This document shows positions 44,113-54,422 of a DNA stretch of 64,000 nucleotides, piece by piece. The stretch is taken from assembly GCA_913060515.1 (NCBI GenBank), contig CAJXRZ010000004.1, positions 62,001 to 126,000 of the forward strand, given 5' to 3'. The notes beneath the pieces were generated by a model. The model did not search any database. It worked only from the letters and a program-made list of their open reading frames with translations, and had not been told where the DNA came from. Positions within the stretch are counted from its first letter, which is position 1. Every line of letters starts with the position of its first letter. This DNA is from an uncultured Pseudomonadota bacterium (lineage in GTDB: Bacteria; Myxococcota_A; UBA796; CAJQPC01). The position numbers and the translations under genes were made by a program.

Positions 44113-45741
44113 CTATGGGTTCTTGCAGCAGCGGAAGCTCATGGTGGCCTCGGCGTAGCCCTCGTCCTCGTCCACGCCGAAGGCGCAGCGGGTGCCGCGC
44201 TCGTAGTTGCCGCGCTGACCGCCCTTGACCAGCTTGCGGCTGGGCTTGGACTCCTTGGCGCTGGCGGTCCACTCGCGGAAGCCACCGCTCATGTCAAAGA
44301 CGCCGTAGCCGCTCAGGCAGTTCTCGCGGTCGCCCACGCGGTAGGGCTCATCCATGGCCTCGCCACAGAATGAGCCATCGGGGGTATCGCCGTAGGAGTA
44401 GATGTAGTTCTCGGGTCCCTTGCAGGACTTCTCCCACTCATCTGCCGTGCACAGTCGCTTGCCGACTTCCTCGCAGGCCATCTGAGCGTCCTTCTGGGAC
44501 ACGTTGCCGACGGGCTGCTCACCCTTGCGGTTGGGGAACTCGTAGCGGTCGATGTAGTAGCTGGGGAGCTCGACCACGACGGCCAGCTTCTCAGAGGAGG
44601 AGGCCATGGAGCCGTCCTCGTGGCGCAGGCGGCCCTTGATGAAGGTGCCCGCTGGGATCCAGACCATGTCCGGCTCCGCCTCGAGCATCTTCTTGACGAT
44701 GGCCTCGTCCGGGAGGGGATTGGCCCGCTGCACTTCCTTTCGCAGCAGCTCATCCTGCACCAGGGAGTCCTGCTCTGGAGGTGGGGTCTCTCTCTGCGAG
44801 AAGTACAATCCGACCAAGCCCAAGAGCGCGACACCGCCGGCGATGCCGAGCAGGATGTTGCGGTACGAGGTCTTCTTGGGTGCGTCCTGCATCTCCAAGT
44901 TGAATGCCCGCTGAATGTCGCTGACCATGTCCCGAGGGGTGGGGTAGCGGTCGTTGGGGTCCGAGGACAACGCCAGCTCGATGACGGCGTCGATGTGCTC
45001 TGGCAGATCTTCGCGCACCTGGGTGGGCGAGAGGAAGGTTCCCTGGGGGACCTGTCCGCAGAGGAGCTCGTAGAGCATCACGCCGACGCTGTAGACGTCC
45101 GCTGTGGGGGTGCCGATGCTGGTAAAGCCGGCCAGCTCAGGGGCCAGGTAGGGGCTGTCCAGATCCTCGGAGTCGTAGCGGTCGCCGACGTTTCCGGCCG
45201 CGAGCATGTCCACAACGCCAAGGTCCGTCACGCGCACGGTGCGCACCACGTTCTTGCCGCCGGGGCCGCTGCGCTGGGTGTGGATCAGCACGTTTTCGGG
45301 CTTGATGTCCCGGTGGAAGATGCCGCCGTCATGTCCGACCTGGATGGCTTCCAGCACCTTGATCAGGATCTGGCAGGCGTCCTGAAGGGTAAAGGCCTGC
45401 CCACCTGCGACGTACTCATCCATCACCTGCCGCAAGGACTGGGACTTGAAGTACTCCTGGGTCAGGTAGAAGACGCCATCGTGCTCATTGATCTCGCCGT
45501 AGCGAATCAAGGCCGGGTGGCGCACCTTCTTGGCCGTAGCAAAGGCCTCCCGGAAGTGCTCCATGGCGCCGTCGGGCGCGAGCATCTCCGGGTTGATGAA
45601 CTTGATGGTCACATGGCGACCACTGGCGATGTGTCGCGCCAGATAGGTGCTGCCAAAGACACCGTTGCCCAGGTGGTTTTCGACCTCGTACTTACGCGAG
45701 ACCACATCACCACGTGCAAAAGTCAGACTTGAGTCCGCCAC
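44113..45741 (-). CDS. Ser/Thr protein kinase fused to formylglycine-enzyme-like (SUMF1/FGE-sulfatase) domain
   Basis: A 542-residue membrane protein. Kinase domain 1-285: 'GNGVFGST' loop, Lys47, 'HRDIKPEN' with Asp145, Asp173-Leu-Gly in place of DFG, and 'YLAPELAG'. One membrane helix about 295-314. Residues about 355-542 are a SUMF1-like domain ('MVWIPAGTFIKG', 'RLCTADEWEKSCKG', 'GVFDMSGGFREW', 'KLVKGGQRGNYERG', 'MSFRCCKNP'). In Pkn1-type fusions such a domain often acts as a sensor or binding module rather than making formylglycine. GTG at 45741 has TGGAG 5 bases upstream. Orientation predicts the kinase inside and the FGE-like domain outside. Confidence 0.9.
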   Translation of the reverse strand: MADSSLTFARGDVVSRKYEVENHLGNGVFGSTYLARHIASGRHVTIKFINPEMLAPDGAMEHFREAFATAKKVRHPALIRYGEINEHDGVFYLTQEYFKSQSLRQVMDEYVAGGQAFTLQDACQILIKVLEAIQVGHDGGIFHRDIKPENVLIHTQRSGPGGKNVVRTVRVTDLGVVDMLAAGNVGDRYDSEDLDSPYLAPELAGFTSIGTPTADVYSVGVMLYELLCGQVPQGTFLSPTQVREDLPEHIDAVIELALSSDPNDRYPTPRDMVSDIQRAFNLEMQDAPKKTSYRNILLGIAGGVALLGLVGLYFSQRETPPPEQDSLVQDELLRKEVQRANPLPDEAIVKKMLEAEPDMVWIPAGTFIKGRLRHEDGSMASSSEKLAVVVELPSYYIDRYEFPNRKGEQPVGNVSQKDAQMACEEVGKRLCTADEWEKSCKGPENYIYSYGDTPDGSFCGEAMDEPYRVGDRENCLSGYGVFDMSGGFREWTASAKESKPSRKLVKGGQRGNYERGTRCAFGVDEDEGYAEATMSFRCCKNP

Positions 45742-45774
45742 ACCATCTCCAGCTTCAGGCTGCCATTGTCCGCT

Positions 45775-45793
45775 TTGGACCCCAAAGGTCCAA
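45775..45793. promoter_or_regulatory. short perfect hairpin upstream of kinase gene
   Basis: TTGGACC and GGTCCAA (7 bp each) flank CCAAA, 34-52 bases upstream of the kinase start. It could be an operator or a leader hairpin. The remainder of 45742-45900 shows nothing else. Confidence 0.3.
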
Positions 45794-45900
45794 GCGCCAC
45801 GGCTCTTACGGCATTCACCGCTTCAACGCATCGCCCGTCAGGCTACCACGTTGAGCCATTCTCTGACAAAGTTGGGTCAGCGTGGCCCGAGGGGAGTGCG

Positions 45901-47607
45901 CTATCGGCTGCCGCGGAAGAAGCGCCAGACCTGCTGAACACGGCGCTTGAACGCCGCGAAGCTCAGGTGCTCTCCCAAGATCATGTGGCCTGCGAGCACG
46001 GCAAAAGCAGTGGCTGCCGCGGCCAGCGCCAACAGGCCCATGGTTCCTGTGGCGTAGGGCAAACCGGGTAGGCTGGTCGCGGAGCTGACCAAGAGGGCGC
46101 CGGAGACCATCAAGGCTGCGGCCGTCAGGGACAGGGAGAGTCGGAAGGAGCTGGTGCGCAGCTCTTGGCGCAGCTCTGCGCCGTCGGTGGGCACGACCTC
46201 CACGCGTACTTGGCCTCGCTCCAGGTCCAGGAGCAGCTGATTGAGCTGCGTGGGGAGCTGTCGGAAGCCACCCTGGGCCTGTACAAAGAGGCGCATGGCG
46301 TCTGCCCCCATGCGCTCCGGTGACAAGCGATCGGTCATCAGGCGACGGGCGTGGGGTCGCACGAGCTCTACGGGGTCGGTCTGGGGGACGCGGCTGCGCA
46401 GGATGCCGTCGACGATGGAGGCGGAGCGGGCGAGTAGGGCGTACTCGGGGACCAGCTTGATGTGGAAGCGGGCGGAGACCTGGATGAACTCCACCAGGCT
46501 GGCTTGGGTGCTCAGATCGGCCAGCGAGGCGCCGTGGTACTTCTGCAGCAGTCGCTCGATCTCGGCCTTGAAGGCCCGCAAATCCACGCGGCCTTGGACG
46601 CCGCCGGCGTGGTAGATGCTCAAGGCCAGGGTCTCAGCGTCCTGAAAGACCAAGGCCACCATGATCGTGACGAGGGTCTCGCGCATCTGAGCGGTCAGGC
46701 TGCCGCAGAGTCCAAAGTCCAAAAAGGCCAGGCGTCCGTCGTCCATCAGGACCAGGTTGCCGGGGTGGGGGTCCGCGTGGAAGAAGCCGTGGTCGAAGAC
46801 CTGGGCGATGGTGCTCTCCACGAGCTCTTGGATGCCTGGCTCCAGACGGGGGTCATCGTCGGGCACTTGTGAGAGCGGGGTGCCGTGTACCCGCTCCATG
46901 ACCAGTAGCCGGGGTGTGGTGAAGCGCCGGTAGATGCGCGGCACCATGACCTGAGGCTCCTCAATGAAGCACTCCCGGAAGCGCTCGGCGTTCCTGGCCT
47001 CGCATGCGAAGTCGAGTTCTTCGGCGATGGCCGCATCGAACTCTTTGACGATGGCGGTGGGGGTGTAAACCCCAGGCAGATCCAGCCGCCCTTCTACGAG
47101 CGAGGCCAGGCTGTGCAGGATGTGTAGGTCCGAGCGGATGACCTTCTGGATGCCGGGCCGCTGAACCTTCAGGGCCACCTCGCGTCCATCCTTGAGGGTC
47201 GCCAGGTGCACCTGGGCGATAGATGCGCTGGCGACGGGCGCCTCTTGGACCTGGGCGAAGACCTCTTCCAGGGGCGCGTCCAGCTCCGTCTCGATGACAA
47301 GCTTGGCCTGCTCCCAAGAGACGGGGGGCACCGTGTCTTGAAGCTTTGAGAGCTCGGTGATCATGCTCTGGGGCACGATGTCCGGACGCACGCTGAGCAC
47401 CTGACCCAGCTTGACGAAGGTGGGGCCAAGCTCCACCAAGACCCGGCGCAGGCGCACGGCTTGGGAGGAGCCGTCTTGCTCGGTCTTGCTCTTCGCAGCG
47501 TAGGGCGACAGTCCCGAGGCCTGAAGCAGGCTCCCGAATCCATGGCTGGCCAGCACCGTTGCGATGGTGCGGACCCGCCCCAGGTCTCTCACGTCAATGT
47601 GGGCCAT
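45901..47607 (-). CDS. UbiB/ABC1 (AarF)-family atypical kinase
   Basis: A 568-residue protein. UbiB motifs: '[18 protein letters not shown]' (KxGQ), '[11 protein letters not shown]' (Ala-rich nucleotide loop), 'VALKVQRPG', '[11 protein letters not shown]', '[10 protein letters not shown]' and 'LDFGLCG'. Two C-terminal membrane helices (about 488-540) match the UbiB type. Such proteins are ATPases/atypical kinases needed for ubiquinone synthesis or lipid handling. No ubi gene is near. ATG at 47607; divergent from the calcium-repeat protein gene. Confidence 0.93.
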   Translation of the reverse strand: MAHIDVRDLGRVRTIATVLASHGFGSLLQASGLSPYAAKSKTEQDGSSQAVRLRRVLVELGPTFVKLGQVLSVRPDIVPQSMITELSKLQDTVPPVSWEQAKLVIETELDAPLEEVFAQVQEAPVASASIAQVHLATLKDGREVALKVQRPGIQKVIRSDLHILHSLASLVEGRLDLPGVYTPTAIVKEFDAAIAEELDFACEARNAERFRECFIEEPQVMVPRIYRRFTTPRLLVMERVHGTPLSQVPDDDPRLEPGIQELVESTIAQVFDHGFFHADPHPGNLVLMDDGRLAFLDFGLCGSLTAQMRETLVTIMVALVFQDAETLALSIYHAGGVQGRVDLRAFKAEIERLLQKYHGASLADLSTQASLVEFIQVSARFHIKLVPEYALLARSASIVDGILRSRVPQTDPVELVRPHARRLMTDRLSPERMGADAMRLFVQAQGGFRQLPTQLNQLLLDLERGQVRVEVVPTDGAELRQELRTSSFRLSLSLTAAALMVSGALLVSSATSLPGLPYATGTMGLLALAAAATAFAVLAGHMILGEHLSFAAFKRRVQQVWRFFRGSR

Positions 47608-47708
47608 GGGGCGGAGTATTGCGCAAGTCAGGCTCCGGCCACGCTGGGAGTAAGTGGAAGCAAGGTCACTGGGCGCGCAAGGCGCTATCCTTGGCCGGAA
47701 CCCATTGG

Positions 47709-50387
47709 ATGTCCCTGATGCTCTTGCTTGCCCTGTTTCAGCCCGCCGCCGCCCAGACCCTCTACATTCAAGAGACCCTCAGAGGCGGCATTGCTGCGGA
47801 CACCAGCGGTGTTTCCATCACCTACTCGGGCGATGCGACGACGTGGAGCTCCGGGGACAACCTGGAGCTTCAGATCCCAACGAGCGCGACGGTGACCGAG
47901 GTCTACGCCGTGCTGACGGCCAAGAGCAGTGGATTCTACACCGCAGGTGGAGACCCGGCTTCGAAGGCGCGAATCAACGGGGTGACCCTCTCGAGCGCGA
48001 CGGTCTTGGACAACAGCGACAGCTTGTTCTACGTCTACGAGTTGGACGCCGCCACCTTCGGGCTCACAGCGAGCGGCAGCTACACCTACGAGGAGAACGC
48101 AGCGACGGACTACGGCAGTCGGGGCGGCTACGGCATCGGGGGCCTGACCCTGGTGGTGCTCTACGAAGACAGCACCCTCTATGGCCAACGGCACGTGGTC
48201 TTTGGCACCGAGCGTCAGAACGGCAATACGAGCGGGGGGCACTCTTGGACGGTCAGCAGTCTGCCCAGCTCCAACACTGGCGGCACGGTCACCTACAGCC
48301 AAACGCTGGGGTGGGAGTGCAACACGGAGCAGGACGGCACCCTCTCTCTGGATGGCACCGCGATGACCTCGTATGCGGGGGGCAATGACGACGGGTCGGC
48401 CCTGGGAAGCAGCTGCGTGAACTGGAACTCCTTGATCACCGGGGGCGACTTTGGCGTCGACGACACCGACACCTTGGTGGGCGTAGATGGGGATGAGCCG
48501 GCCAGCGAGCCCAGCTCGGGAAGCTCCAGTGATGGGCGCCTGTCCGATGAGCTCTGGGCCACGGCCTACGACGAGTCGGGCGATCTGACCGTCAACTACA
48601 AGAAGAGCGATGGGGACGGCTACACCAGCGCCTTTGTGTTCTCCATCGACATCGACACGGACGGCGATGGCACCGTGGACGCCAGCGACAGCGACATTGA
48701 TGGAGACGGTCTGCTCAACAGCTCGGAGGAGACTCTGGGGAGCGATGTCTACGAGACCGATTCGGACGGCGACGGGCTGGATGACGGCGACGAGGTGAAC
48801 ACCCACGGCTCAGATCCCACCTTGGCCGACACGGACGGCGACAACCTGAGCGACGGGGACGAGGTCAACACCACAGGGACCGACCCCACGCTGGCGGACA
48901 CCGACGGGGACGGTCTGGATGACGACGTTGAGCTGGACACCACCAACACGGACCCCTTGCTCGCGGACTCCGATGGGGACAGCTTGAGCGATGGGGATGA
49001 GGTGAACACCCACGGCTCGGACCCGAACCTGAAGGACACGGACGGGGATGGCCTGGAAGACGGCACCGAGGTCAACACCCATGGCTCTGATCCCACCCTG
49101 AAGGACACGGACGGAGACCTGTGTGAGGACGGTGATGAGGTCAGCGCAGGAACGGACCCCACCCTTGCCGACACCGACGGCGATGGTGTGGATGACTGCA
49201 CCGAGAGCAGCGACGGCACGGACCCGCTGACCGCTGACTCCGATGGGGACGGCGTGGACGATGGGGATGAGAAGGAGGCTGGATCTGACCCCTTGAACAC
49301 CGACTCCGATGGCGATGGGCTGGACGACGGGGAGGAGGACGCCCTTGGCACCGACCCGCTAAACGAGGACAGTGACGGCGATGGACTCAGCGATGGGACC
49401 GAAGTCAACGATTTGGACACCGACCCCTTGGAGGAGGACAGCGACGGGGACGGACTGGACGATCTGGTGGAGACCCAGGACACCCTGACCGACCCGAACG
49501 TGGCCGACAGCGATGAAGACGGCCTGGACGACGGTGAGGAGGTCAACGACTACGGAACGGACCCCCTGAACGAGGACAGCGACGAGGATGGTCTTCTGGA
49601 CGGGCGCGAGGTGAATGAGACCGGCAGCGATCCCCTCAACGCCGACAGTGACGGCGGTGGCATCAGCGATGGCAACGAGGTGGACGTAGACGGCACGGAC
49701 CCCAACGACCCCAGCGATGACTTGGCTGACCGGGATGGGGACGGCCTCTCGGACTGGGCCGAGGAAAACGTCTTTGGCACCGACCCCGATGACGCGGACT
49801 CCGACGCCGACGGGGTTCAGGACGGTCAGGAGGTCAGCGATGAGACCGATCCCCTGGACGCAGACTCCGACGACGATGGCTTGGACGATGGTGAGGAGAA
49901 GGAGTTCGGCACGGACCCCATGGACGAGGACAGCGATGACGACGGCCTGATGGACGGAACCGAGCTGGATCAGGGCAGCGATCCCCTGGACCCCGACTCC
50001 GATGACGACGGCCTGAACGATGGAGAAGAGGACGCCCTAAACACGGACCCGAACAAGCCCGACAGCGATGACGACGGCTTGGGGGACTTTGAAGAGGCCA
50101 AGGGAGGCACCGACCCCTTGAATCCCGACACGGATGACGACGGGCTCCAGGACGGGGAGGAAGTGGAGATCGGTACGGACCCAACCAAGGCGGACACCGA
50201 CGATGGTGGGGTGCCCGATGGGGAAGAGCTCGAGCGAGGCACGGACCCACTGGACGGTGGAGACGACATCCGCATTCTCGCCGGTGGCGGTGGCTTGGCT
50301 TGTGCCACAGGTCCTGGCGGTTCCGGCGCGCTCTGGTTGGCCCTGTTGGGCTTGGTCTTCGGGCTGCGGCGCCGTCGGGAGGGCTGA
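47709..50387 (+). CDS. secreted protein with about 22 calcium-binding (TSP3-like) repeats and MYXO-CTERM-like tail
   Basis: An 892-residue exported protein. ATG at 47709 gives signal '[16 protein letters not shown]'; a longer frame to 47559 has no signal. Residues about 18-310 are an N-terminal domain of beta type without assigned family. Residues 350-853 hold about 22 repeats of 22-24 residues, Asp-x-Asp-x-Asp-Gly-Leu-x-Asp-Gly-x-Glu-Val...Thr-Asp-Pro-Leu, the thrombospondin type-3-like Ca-binding motif. The C-terminus (Ala-Cys-Ala-Thr, helix, Arg-Arg-Arg-Arg) is a MYXO-CTERM sorting tail. It overlaps the next kinase gene by one base (TGATG), so both are probably translated together. Confidence 0.9.
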   Translation: MSLMLLLALFQPAAAQTLYIQETLRGGIAADTSGVSITYSGDATTWSSGDNLELQIPTSATVTEVYAVLTAKSSGFYTAGGDPASKARINGVTLSSATVLDNSDSLFYVYELDAATFGLTASGSYTYEENAATDYGSRGGYGIGGLTLVVLYEDSTLYGQRHVVFGTERQNGNTSGGHSWTVSSLPSSNTGGTVTYSQTLGWECNTEQDGTLSLDGTAMTSYAGGNDDGSALGSSCVNWNSLITGGDFGVDDTDTLVGVDGDEPASEPSSGSSSDGRLSDELWATAYDESGDLTVNYKKSDGDGYTSAFVFSIDIDTDGDGTVDASDSDIDGDGLLNSSEETLGSDVYETDSDGDGLDDGDEVNTHGSDPTLADTDGDNLSDGDEVNTTGTDPTLADTDGDGLDDDVELDTTNTDPLLADSDGDSLSDGDEVNTHGSDPNLKDTDGDGLEDGTEVNTHGSDPTLKDTDGDLCEDGDEVSAGTDPTLADTDGDGVDDCTESSDGTDPLTADSDGDGVDDGDEKEAGSDPLNTDSDGDGLDDGEEDALGTDPLNEDSDGDGLSDGTEVNDLDTDPLEEDSDGDGLDDLVETQDTLTDPNVADSDEDGLDDGEEVNDYGTDPLNEDSDEDGLLDGREVNETGSDPLNADSDGGGISDGNEVDVDGTDPNDPSDDLADRDGDGLSDWAEENVFGTDPDDADSDADGVQDGQEVSDETDPLDADSDDDGLDDGEEKEFGTDPMDEDSDDDGLMDGTELDQGSDPLDPDSDDDGLNDGEEDALNTDPNKPDSDDDGLGDFEEAKGGTDPLNPDTDDDGLQDGEEVEIGTDPTKADTDDGGVPDGEELERGTDPLDGGDDIRILAGGGGLACATGPGGSGALWLALLGLVFGLRRRREG
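48756..50268 (+). repeat. coding tandem repeats, about 22 copies of 66-72 bp
   Basis: The DNA encoding the calcium-binding repeats keeps a recurring GACGGCGATGG-type core (Asp-Gly-Asp-Gly) every 66-72 bases. Copies near 48760-49120 are closest to each other, and those after 49830 share Asp-Asp-Asp-Gly, suggesting two or more rounds of tandem duplication. Not CRISPR: it lies wholly in frame. Confidence 0.8.
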
Positions 50388-53383
50388 TGGCCAAGCAGGA
50401 GTGGCCCGAGAACAGCGGCAGCTTCGCCCCGGACTCCGGGGAGTTCTCCGCTCCCATCGAGAGCCGATACACCCGTGAACGCCTGATCGGGCGCGGCGGC
50501 ATGGGCGAGGTGTGGCAGGCCCGGGACCGGGTGCTCCGCCGCTTGGTGGCGCTCAAGGTCGGGCGGCCTGAGTTGAGTGAGAGCGACGCTCTGCGCTTGG
50601 TGCGAGAGGCCCGCATCACGGCCAGCTTGGACCACCCGGGCATCGTTCCAGTCTTTGACGCCGGCGAGGACATTGAGGGCCAGCCCTTCTACACAATGCG
50701 CGTGGTCGCAGGCCAGGGCCTGGATGAGGCCATGGCACAAGCCAAGGACCCTCCGGCGCGAAAGGCACTGCTCTCGGCGCTGCTGCGTTCCTGCGAGGCC
50801 TTGGCGTTCGCGCACCAAGCAGGCGTGGTCCACCGAGACCTCAAGCCTGCCAACATCCGCGTGGGGGTCTTTGGCGAGGTGCAAGTGATGGACTGGGGGC
50901 TGGCTTGGGCTCCCAATGAGGATCCCGACTGGGCGGAGGTGCTCTCCAAAGCCGGCACCCGCACCCAGGCTGGGTTGATCTTGGGCACGCCGGCCTACAT
51001 GGCCCCGGAGCAGGCCCGGTGTGAGACCGCCACCCCAGCCTCAGATGTGTGGAGCTTGGGCCTTGTGCTGCGCGAGATCCTCAGTGGGGAGAAGGCCTAC
51101 CCGGGGCCGAGCGTGGATCAACAGCTCGCCCAGCTCTTGGCGGGTCCGCCCAAGGAACTCAGCCCGGAGCACGCGGATCCCGAGCTGCGCGCCATCCTGG
51201 CCAAGGCCCTGCAAGTGGACGCCGGGCAGCGCTACCGCGACGCCGGGGAGATGGCTGAGGATCTGCGCGCCTACCTGATGGGCGACCGGGTCTCTGCCCA
51301 CCGCTATTCGGTCAAAGATGAGCTGGCCCGGATGCTGGAGCGTTGGCGCTGGCCGGCTGGCGCGCTCTTGGCCGGGGTCATTGGCCTGGGCGTTGCCGGC
51401 GCGGTGGGGCTGTTTCAAGCCAGGGCAGAGGGAGCCCGCCTGGAGGCCGTCCAGGAAGAGCTCTCTCTGGCGCTGGAGAAGGCCGACCACAACCTCTCAC
51501 AGGCGCTGGTCTCTCAGGCAGCCTCGGCGGTGGACCGGGGCAACTGGGGAGTGGCCGAGGTCCTGGCCGCCCAAGCGCTGACCCTGGAGGAGCAAGCCAG
51601 CGCGCGTGGGGTCCTTGCGGGCGCTAGAAACGCCCAGAGGCCCCACTTGTTGCGCAGCCAGGCGCTGCCGGCCTGCGATGTCGGGCTTCTGGCTGCGGAC
51701 GTGTTGGTCTGCTCAGCGGACGGACGGGTGGAAGCCTATGACCCCCAGGACATGTCTTCCCTTTGGCGCTCGCAGATTCCGACGGTGGATCTGCAGCTGT
51801 CGGAGAACGGGGAGCGGCTGTTTGTGTTCATGAAGGACCGGCAGCAGCTGAGGCTGGACGCGCGCACAGGGGCCGTTGTGACCGGAGCCCGCACCGTCTG
51901 GTTCAAGGCCCGCTGGGGCTTCAGCGCAGACCCCGAGAAGGTCGTCAGCCAGTGGAATGGCTCGGGGCGCGCCTTCGTGATGCTGGACGAGGACGGGGCG
52001 CACGACACCGAGCCCCTCTGTGAGTACCGTCTGCAAGCGGCGGCCCTGCTCGCCGGGGACCGTGCGGTCATCAGCTGTGGCTCTGGGCACCTGTCCTGGC
52101 TGGAGGACGGAGGCTTTGGGGAGGGGGAGCGGCGGGACATGGAGGTCGAGGCTCTGGTCGCCTTCCCGTGGCGTTTGGTGCCCAATGCGGATGCCAGCCA
52201 ACTGGTTCTTGGTGGCATGCACGGAGAGGTGCACGTGGTCTCTGCCACGGACGGCCGTACGATCTGGTTCGAAGACTTCGGCGATGAGTTCATCGGAAAG
52301 CTGCGCTTCTCGCCCGATGGGCGTTGGCTGGCGGTGGACAGCCAGGGGGATGGGGCCTGGGTGGTCGACCTGGCCTCGGGCGCGAAACACCAGCTTCCCC
52401 GGGATGCCCGCGACATGGCCTTCTCGAAGCAAGGGGAGCTCGTGGTTCTGGGCCAAGAGGGTTTGGAGACCTGGAGCTTGCCCCTTGGAGCACCGGCCTA
52501 CAAGATTCCTGGAGGCGTGGTGAGCTTGGACTGGACCGAGGCCGGCTTGGCGATGATGTCCGGGAACCAGGCAGCTTGGGCACCCGGCACGGGCGCATCC
52601 CTCATCCGCACACCAGAGGGCGCGATCGGCAACAAGGCGGTGCTTGCCATGCCGGGGGGCGGATTCCTCTGGGGAGACCTACGCAAGCTGCGCCGCTGGA
52701 CACCTGGTGAGGAGCCAGAGGTGGCCATTGAGCAGTCGGTGCGCCGCTTGCACCGGCTCACGAATGGCCGGGTCTTTGTCACGGCGGTGAACAACACAAG
52801 GGTCTTGGATGCGGATCTGAGACCGGTGCCCGGGAGTCTGCTGGTCGGCTTTGAAGGGGCGGAGTCCTCCGTCACCCCGGAGGGGGACTTTGTCGTGGTG
52901 TTGGCCCGAGGCGGTCGCATGCTGCGTTTGGAGAGCGAGGGGCTGAACTACCTGGAGCTCGGTGAGTACCCGGAAGTACAGAGCGTCGCGCTCCATCACA
53001 GCGGCTGGCCCGTCTATTTGGGTGCCGATCGAGGGGTCTCCGTTTTGACCGAAGAGGGAGCACGCACGCCGCTGCTGGAGACCGAGAGTCAGGTGACGGA
53101 GTTGGCTGTCTCCCCAGATGGACGCCTGCTCGCCATTGCGGGTTCAGACCGAGTCATTCGAATGGTCGAGATCGAGAGCGGGGCGGTCTTGGGCTTGCTC
53201 CGAGGCCACACGCGCCCGATCGCCGCGCTGCGGTTCTCCGTGGACGGCAGTCAGTTGGCGAGCGGAGCCTGGGACGACCGGGTGTTGATCTGGGACATGG
53301 CGGCTCTGGAGGTGGACGCCCAGCTCGCCTTGGATCAGGCCCAAGTGCGCTGGGGGCTGACCCCTGAGAGTGCCCTAGACTGA
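50387..53383 (+). CDS. transmembrane Ser/Thr protein kinase with WD40-like sensor domain
   Basis: A 998-residue receptor kinase. Kinase domain about 28-300: 'LIGRGGMGEVWQARD', Lys57, 'HRDLKPANI' with Asp151, and Asp169-Trp-Gly, 'GTPAYMAPEQA'. A membrane helix lies at about 325-345, then a coiled segment and a WD40/beta-propeller region (about 430-998) ending with 'LRGHTRPIAALRFSVDGSQL' and 'DDRVLIWDM'. ATG at 50387 overlaps the upstream stop. The propeller probably senses a ligand or partner in the envelope. Confidence 0.92.
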   Translation: MAKQEWPENSGSFAPDSGEFSAPIESRYTRERLIGRGGMGEVWQARDRVLRRLVALKVGRPELSESDALRLVREARITASLDHPGIVPVFDAGEDIEGQPFYTMRVVAGQGLDEAMAQAKDPPARKALLSALLRSCEALAFAHQAGVVHRDLKPANIRVGVFGEVQVMDWGLAWAPNEDPDWAEVLSKAGTRTQAGLILGTPAYMAPEQARCETATPASDVWSLGLVLREILSGEKAYPGPSVDQQLAQLLAGPPKELSPEHADPELRAILAKALQVDAGQRYRDAGEMAEDLRAYLMGDRVSAHRYSVKDELARMLERWRWPAGALLAGVIGLGVAGAVGLFQARAEGARLEAVQEELSLALEKADHNLSQALVSQAASAVDRGNWGVAEVLAAQALTLEEQASARGVLAGARNAQRPHLLRSQALPACDVGLLAADVLVCSADGRVEAYDPQDMSSLWRSQIPTVDLQLSENGERLFVFMKDRQQLRLDARTGAVVTGARTVWFKARWGFSADPEKVVSQWNGSGRAFVMLDEDGAHDTEPLCEYRLQAAALLAGDRAVISCGSGHLSWLEDGGFGEGERRDMEVEALVAFPWRLVPNADASQLVLGGMHGEVHVVSATDGRTIWFEDFGDEFIGKLRFSPDGRWLAVDSQGDGAWVVDLASGAKHQLPRDARDMAFSKQGELVVLGQEGLETWSLPLGAPAYKIPGGVVSLDWTEAGLAMMSGNQAAWAPGTGASLIRTPEGAIGNKAVLAMPGGGFLWGDLRKLRRWTPGEEPEVAIEQSVRRLHRLTNGRVFVTAVNNTRVLDADLRPVPGSLLVGFEGAESSVTPEGDFVVVLARGGRMLRLESEGLNYLELGEYPEVQSVALHHSGWPVYLGADRGVSVLTEEGARTPLLETESQVTELAVSPDGRLLAIAGSDRVIRMVEIESGAVLGLLRGHTRPIAALRFSVDGSQLASGAWDDRVLIWDMAALEVDAQLALDQAQVRWGLTPESALD

Positions 53384-53479
53384 GGAGCCGAGCACCCCTC
53401 ACGGATCCCGCAATAGGAAGTACGTGTGATCCGCTGTGGGAGCCGATGCCCTACTTGCACAGCATCACTGGAGCAGAGC

Positions 53480-54370
53480 ATGCACGCCTCCGTCACCTTA
53501 AAAACCCCCGATGGCCAAGAGCACTTGCTGGGCCACGGCGACTTTGTGGGCCGGGTCTGGTCTGCCGCCTTGTGCATCGACGATGCGCGGATCTCAGAGG
53601 CCCACGCGATGGTGAGCCTGCGCGGCGACACCCTCCAGCTCTTGGCGTTGCGAGGCCTGTTCGCCGTTGGGGGACAAGTGCAGCGCTCCGTGGCCCTGGA
53701 AGCTGGACTCCGAATCTCATTGGCCCAAGGGCTGGATTTGGAGGTGGTCGCTGTCGAGCTTCCCGACCGAGTCTTGGCTCTGACCGGTCCTGGAATGAGT
53801 CCGCAGCCTCTGGCCGGGACCTGTTCTCTGGTGATGCGGCCCTCTCCACGGCTGCGTCCTGGCGCGCGTGATGGAGCACAAGCCGTCTTCCACATGGGAC
53901 CCAATGGCTGGCGCGTACGAGGGCAGGATGGCCAGACCCAGGATCTTCAAGCCGGATGGCGGGATGAGGGGGCTGGCTTTGAAGTCCGGTGGCAGGTCTT
54001 GGAGGGGCCGGGACAGGCCACACAGGTTCGCCAAGGGGTCTCGCCGCCGATGAAGGTCGAGGCCCGCTATGACAGCGTGTTGATCCACCGGCAGGGCTTT
54101 CCTACCTTTCGCGTCACGGGCCTCTCCGCCCGCATCATCTCCGAGCTGGCCTTGGTGGGCGGTCCCTTGCACTGGGAGCCTCTTGCCCGAGAGCTGTGGA
54201 CCGACGGAAGCGACCCACACTTTTTGCGCCGTCGCCTGGACGCCGTGCTCGGTCGCCTTCGCCGAAAGCTGAGCGATGCCAAACTGCCCTTGGAGCTCGT
54301 TCGTAGCGACGGCGCTGGGTTCTTCGAGTTGGTGCTGCGGCCGGAGGATGAGCTGGTGACCGAAGCTTGA
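53480..54370 (+). CDS. FHA-domain protein with C-terminal winged-helix-like region
   Basis: A 296-residue soluble protein. ATG at 53480 (TGGAG 7 bases upstream) is preferred over the start 18 codons earlier. Residues about 1-90 are FHA-like ('GHGDFVGRVW', 'ARISEAHAMVSLRGDTLQLL'), a phosphothreonine-binding fold; the usual Gly-Arg and Ser/His positions are partly kept. Residues about 205-290 resemble an OmpR/SARP-type winged helix ('GPLHWEPLARELW', 'LRRRLDAVLGRLRRKL', 'GAGFFELV'). It follows the receptor kinase gene, so it may bind a kinase-phosphorylated partner and act on DNA. Confidence 0.72.
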   Translation: MHASVTLKTPDGQEHLLGHGDFVGRVWSAALCIDDARISEAHAMVSLRGDTLQLLALRGLFAVGGQVQRSVALEAGLRISLAQGLDLEVVAVELPDRVLALTGPGMSPQPLAGTCSLVMRPSPRLRPGARDGAQAVFHMGPNGWRVRGQDGQTQDLQAGWRDEGAGFEVRWQVLEGPGQATQVRQGVSPPMKVEARYDSVLIHRQGFPTFRVTGLSARIISELALVGGPLHWEPLARELWTDGSDPHFLRRRLDAVLGRLRRKLSDAKLPLELVRSDGAGFFELVLRPEDELVTEA

Positions 54371-54422
54371 CCAAGGCGGTGTGCTCGCCCGTGGCAGGCT
54401 CTCAGTCTTGCCTGGAGCGGCC

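Noticed and set aside
48756-50268. CRISPR-like periodicity
   Set aside because: Period 66-72 bp, in frame, encodes calcium-binding repeats; no unique spacers.
53402-53433. CGGATC/GATCCG inverted repeat before the FHA gene
   Set aside because: Only 6 bp with a 20-base spacer; expected by chance in GC-rich DNA.
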